A stretch of DNA of 64,000 nt from Marinimicrobium hydrolyticum (GTDB lineage: Bacteria; Pseudomonadota; Gammaproteobacteria; Pseudomonadales; Cellvibrionaceae): NCBI RefSeq assembly GCF_030848505.1, contig NZ_JAVDDU010000002.1, positions 558,001 through 622,000 on the forward strand, given 5' to 3'. Positions within the stretch are counted from its first letter, which is position 1; each line of letters starts with the position of its first letter. Positions 62,439 to 64,000 of this stretch are shown here, one piece after another. Made by a program: the position numbers and the translations under genes. The notes beneath the pieces were generated by a model, which saw nothing but the letters and a program-made list of their open reading frames with translations, was not told where the DNA came from and ran no database searches.

Positions 62439-63464
62439 GTGGACACCAACTACGTTACCACCTACGGAATCGGGTTTCTCGAATTTACTGGAAGACGCCC
62501 CCACCTACTCAGAGATTTGTTTCAACAAATGGAGCTTCAGGAGCACAAGAGTCGTTTGCGAGAAGGGGTAACCCTTCACACCGCAGGTAATATCCACTTC
62601 ATCTCCAACCCCTCATCTGGAGGCAGCGCCGAGCGCTTCAGAGACGTACACGAGCGGGGGGCTTCGGCCATTGGGCTATTGGTTGAGAATTCTGCCCAAG
62701 CGCTGGAGCAGGTTATGCGCCTGGGCGCCGAACCCGTACAGACACGCGACTACGATATTCCTGCCATCAAAGGCGTGGGGAATTCGCTTATTTATCTGGT
62801 GGATGCCGATCATCAGGCTGATCTTTTTTCGGAGTTTGGTTTTTTTGGTTCTAGCATCGACAACGTTAATCAACTCGTGCGCATCGATCACCTAACCCAC
62901 AATTTACGTGAAGGCGGCATCGAAAAGTTCAAACAGTTCTACGGCAAACTGTTCGGTTTTAAAAGTGTAAGATCGTTCGACATCGAAGGTAAAAAAACCG
63001 GTCTTTACAGCGAGGTCATCTCCAGCCCATGTGGCCGGGTTGTGATTCCCCTGAACGAAACCAAAGATGACAAATCGCAGATTGCTGAGTTTATTCGCGA
63101 CTATAACGGAGAGGGAATACAACATATTGCCCTGCATTCGGCCAACCTTTATGAAACCGTGGCAAATTTGTCCCACAACGGCATCGAATTTCAGGACACC
63201 CCGGACACTTACTACGACATGCTCAACGACCGACTACCCGATCACGGAGAAGAAGTGGAAAAGCTGCGCAATAGTCGCATCCTCATCGATGGAGGCGAGC
63301 GTCAAGGCGGTGGCTTTTTACTGCAAATTTTTACCAAAAATAGCATAGGTCCGATTTTCTTCGAGTACATTCAAAGAAAAGGCAACGAAGGTTTTGGCGA
63401 GGGCAACTTTCAGGCTCTATTTGAATCCATTGAGTTGGATCAGGAGCAGCGCGGAGTCATCTAG
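62439..63464 (+). CDS. hppD: 4-hydroxyphenylpyruvate dioxygenase
   Basis: 341 aa (start GTG 62439, AAGGA 7 nt upstream; the open frame extends to 62232 but is not homologous before that). Two VOC-fold halves. The metal-binding triad of HPPD is visible: His in IDHLTHN, His in GIQHIALHS, and Glu in IFFEYIQRKGNEGFGEGNF. It also has GLYSEVISSP and LLQIFTKN. Converts 4-hydroxyphenylpyruvate to homogentisate in tyrosine breakdown. It stands without other homogentisate genes in view; a hydrolase gene converges on it with a 4-bp overlap. Confidence 0.93.
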   Translation: MDTNYVTTYGIGFLEFTGRRPHLLRDLFQQMELQEHKSRLREGVTLHTAGNIHFISNPSSGGSAERFRDVHERGASAIGLLVENSAQALEQVMRLGAEPVQTRDYDIPAIKGVGNSLIYLVDADHQADLFSEFGFFGSSIDNVNQLVRIDHLTHNLREGGIEKFKQFYGKLFGFKSVRSFDIEGKKTGLYSEVISSPCGRVVIPLNETKDDKSQIAEFIRDYNGEGIQHIALHSANLYETVANLSHNGIEFQDTPDTYYDMLNDRLPDHGEEVEKLRNSRILIDGGERQGGGFLLQIFTKNSIGPIFFEYIQRKGNEGFGEGNFQALFESIELDQEQRGVI

Positions 63465-64000
63465 CTGCTAGAAAGGCTCGTGGTGACACCATCGACATGT
63501 ACCGACAAAGCCTCCGGCTCTGGATCTAGTCCGTCCAAAAAGCGTACAAGTTTGGTGGCAACCACTTCGGTCATATTTTCCAACTGACTGGCAAACACCG
63601 GCGTATGACTGATGTCCGCCAAAAAATCCACCTGTGAATATTCCGCATCCACCAGCTCCGGAAACGCCTTTTTTAGCTGTTTTGGATGATTGAACACTTC
63701 GTGTACCGCGCCCGTGTAAACAAAATGAAGATAGACCTGACGCTTAATCAGGTTAGCCAATATCCGCTTAGACTCGTCATAACTCATATACTGGTATTGC
63801 ACCAAACTACCGTTCGGTCCGGTCCCGTTCGCGTAGCGGATGGGCTCAAAAAGGCCTAAAAAACGTAACATTCGGCGGTACAATCGGTGCCGTTGCACCC
63901 GCCAGCGATGACCGGACGCGGGGTGAGCAAACGGATCGTACATCAACACCCCCATAACCCGGCGATCAGCTTCCGCATACCGAAAGGCCGCCTCCGCACC
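63461..64000 (-). CDS. alpha/beta-hydrolase-like protein (partial, 5' end outside window)
   Basis: The frame is open from the window edge; a GAEAAFRYAEADRRVMGVLMYDPFAHP segment just inside it resembles the helix after the nucleophile elbow and the following strand of alpha/beta hydrolases. The nucleophile itself would lie beyond the edge. The visible end has ADISHTPVFASQ, in which the His fits the triad His, followed by the final helix. Its N-terminus, and so exact family (serine esterase or peptidase), cannot be read. It overlaps the HPPD stop by 4 bp (convergent). The internal ATG at 63955 is not the start. Confidence 0.6.
   Translation of the reverse strand, partial: GAEAAFRYAEADRRVMGVLMYDPFAHPASGHRWRVQRHRLYRRMLRFLGLFEPIRYANGTGPNGSLVQYQYMSYDESKRILANLIKRQVYLHFVYTGAVHEVFNHPKQLKKAFPELVDAEYSQVDFLADISHTPVFASQLENMTEVVATKLVRFLDGLDPEPEALSVHVDGVTTSLSSS

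Noticed and set aside
1-64000. CRISPR arrays, insertion sequences, prophage genes or rRNA operons
   Set aside because: No regularly spaced repeats, transposase or phage structural motifs, or rRNA sequence were seen anywhere in the window.

Overview
The window looks like part of a gammaproteobacterial chromosome, most likely a marine Cellvibrionales/Alteromonadales-type organism. This rests on gene content alone: an exosortase/PEP-CTERM exopolysaccharide (EPS) locus, a FadE-type acyl-CoA dehydrogenase, 4-hydroxyphenylpyruvate dioxygenase, and many strong Shine-Dalgarno sites. No rRNA or marker gene allows a firmer placement. About the first 45 kb is one large EPS locus built on the exosortase A (XrtA) plan. 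The rest is a set of accessory operons followed by housekeeping genes.

EPS locus, part 1 (1-28.4 kb) is assembly and decoration. On the minus strand, 1-4097 carries an ATP-grasp ligase, two polysaccharide deacetylases and a FemAB-like acyltransferase cut by the window edge. On the plus strand, 4349-8250 carries a glycosyltransferase fused to a tyrosine phosphatase, a Wzy/O-antigen-ligase-like membrane protein and a GT2. From 8.3 to 14.3 kb there are three secreted jelly-roll-like proteins (two a tandem duplication), a CapK/PaaK-like adenylate-forming enzyme and another GT2. From 14.5 to 23.8 kb lie more glycosyltransferases (GT2, GT4, GT8-like), a small P-loop kinase and a PglK/MsbA-like ABC flippase. 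From 24 to 28.4 kb are two tandem paralogues of unknown function with a ParB/sulfiredoxin-like motif, a membrane GT2 and a DegT-type aminotransferase.

EPS locus, part 2 (28.4-44.7 kb) is the XrtA core. Exosortase with a fused EpsI domain, one PEP-CTERM protein, the TPR lipoprotein PrsT, two FN3-like lipoproteins, an outer-membrane barrel, a BY-kinase with a degenerate Walker A, a chain-length determinant, a Wza-like export lipoprotein and the initiating sugar transferase all lie on the minus strand. Divergent from them are UDP-HexNAc dehydrogenase, a UDP-uronate epimerase and the XrtA-type (DUF3473) deacetylase. The likely flow is: sugar transferase primes the lipid carrier, the GTs extend with uronic acids and amino sugars, the flippase and Wzy polymerise, the chain-length, export and barrel proteins secrete, and deacetylases, acyltransferases and ATP-grasp enzymes decorate. 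The exosortase processes the PEP-CTERM protein.

At 44.7-45.5 kb a tRNA-Arg(CCG), a truncated tRNA copy, a 41-bp direct repeat and a long stem form a gene-free, heavily structured patch. From 45.5 to 53.2 kb two convergent operons follow: a GNAT, a membrane protein, a secreted caspase-like protein with an EF-hand and a tiny lipoprotein on plus; a GNAT, ATP-grasp, methyltransferase and PrpF on minus. From 53.5 kb come fadE, a lipoprotein-export-like ABC transporter with a DUF3299 protein, an asparagine-synthetase-like protein lacking its glutaminase Cys, a CobW GTPase, a PGPGW membrane protein, HPPD and a truncated alpha/beta-hydrolase-like gene.
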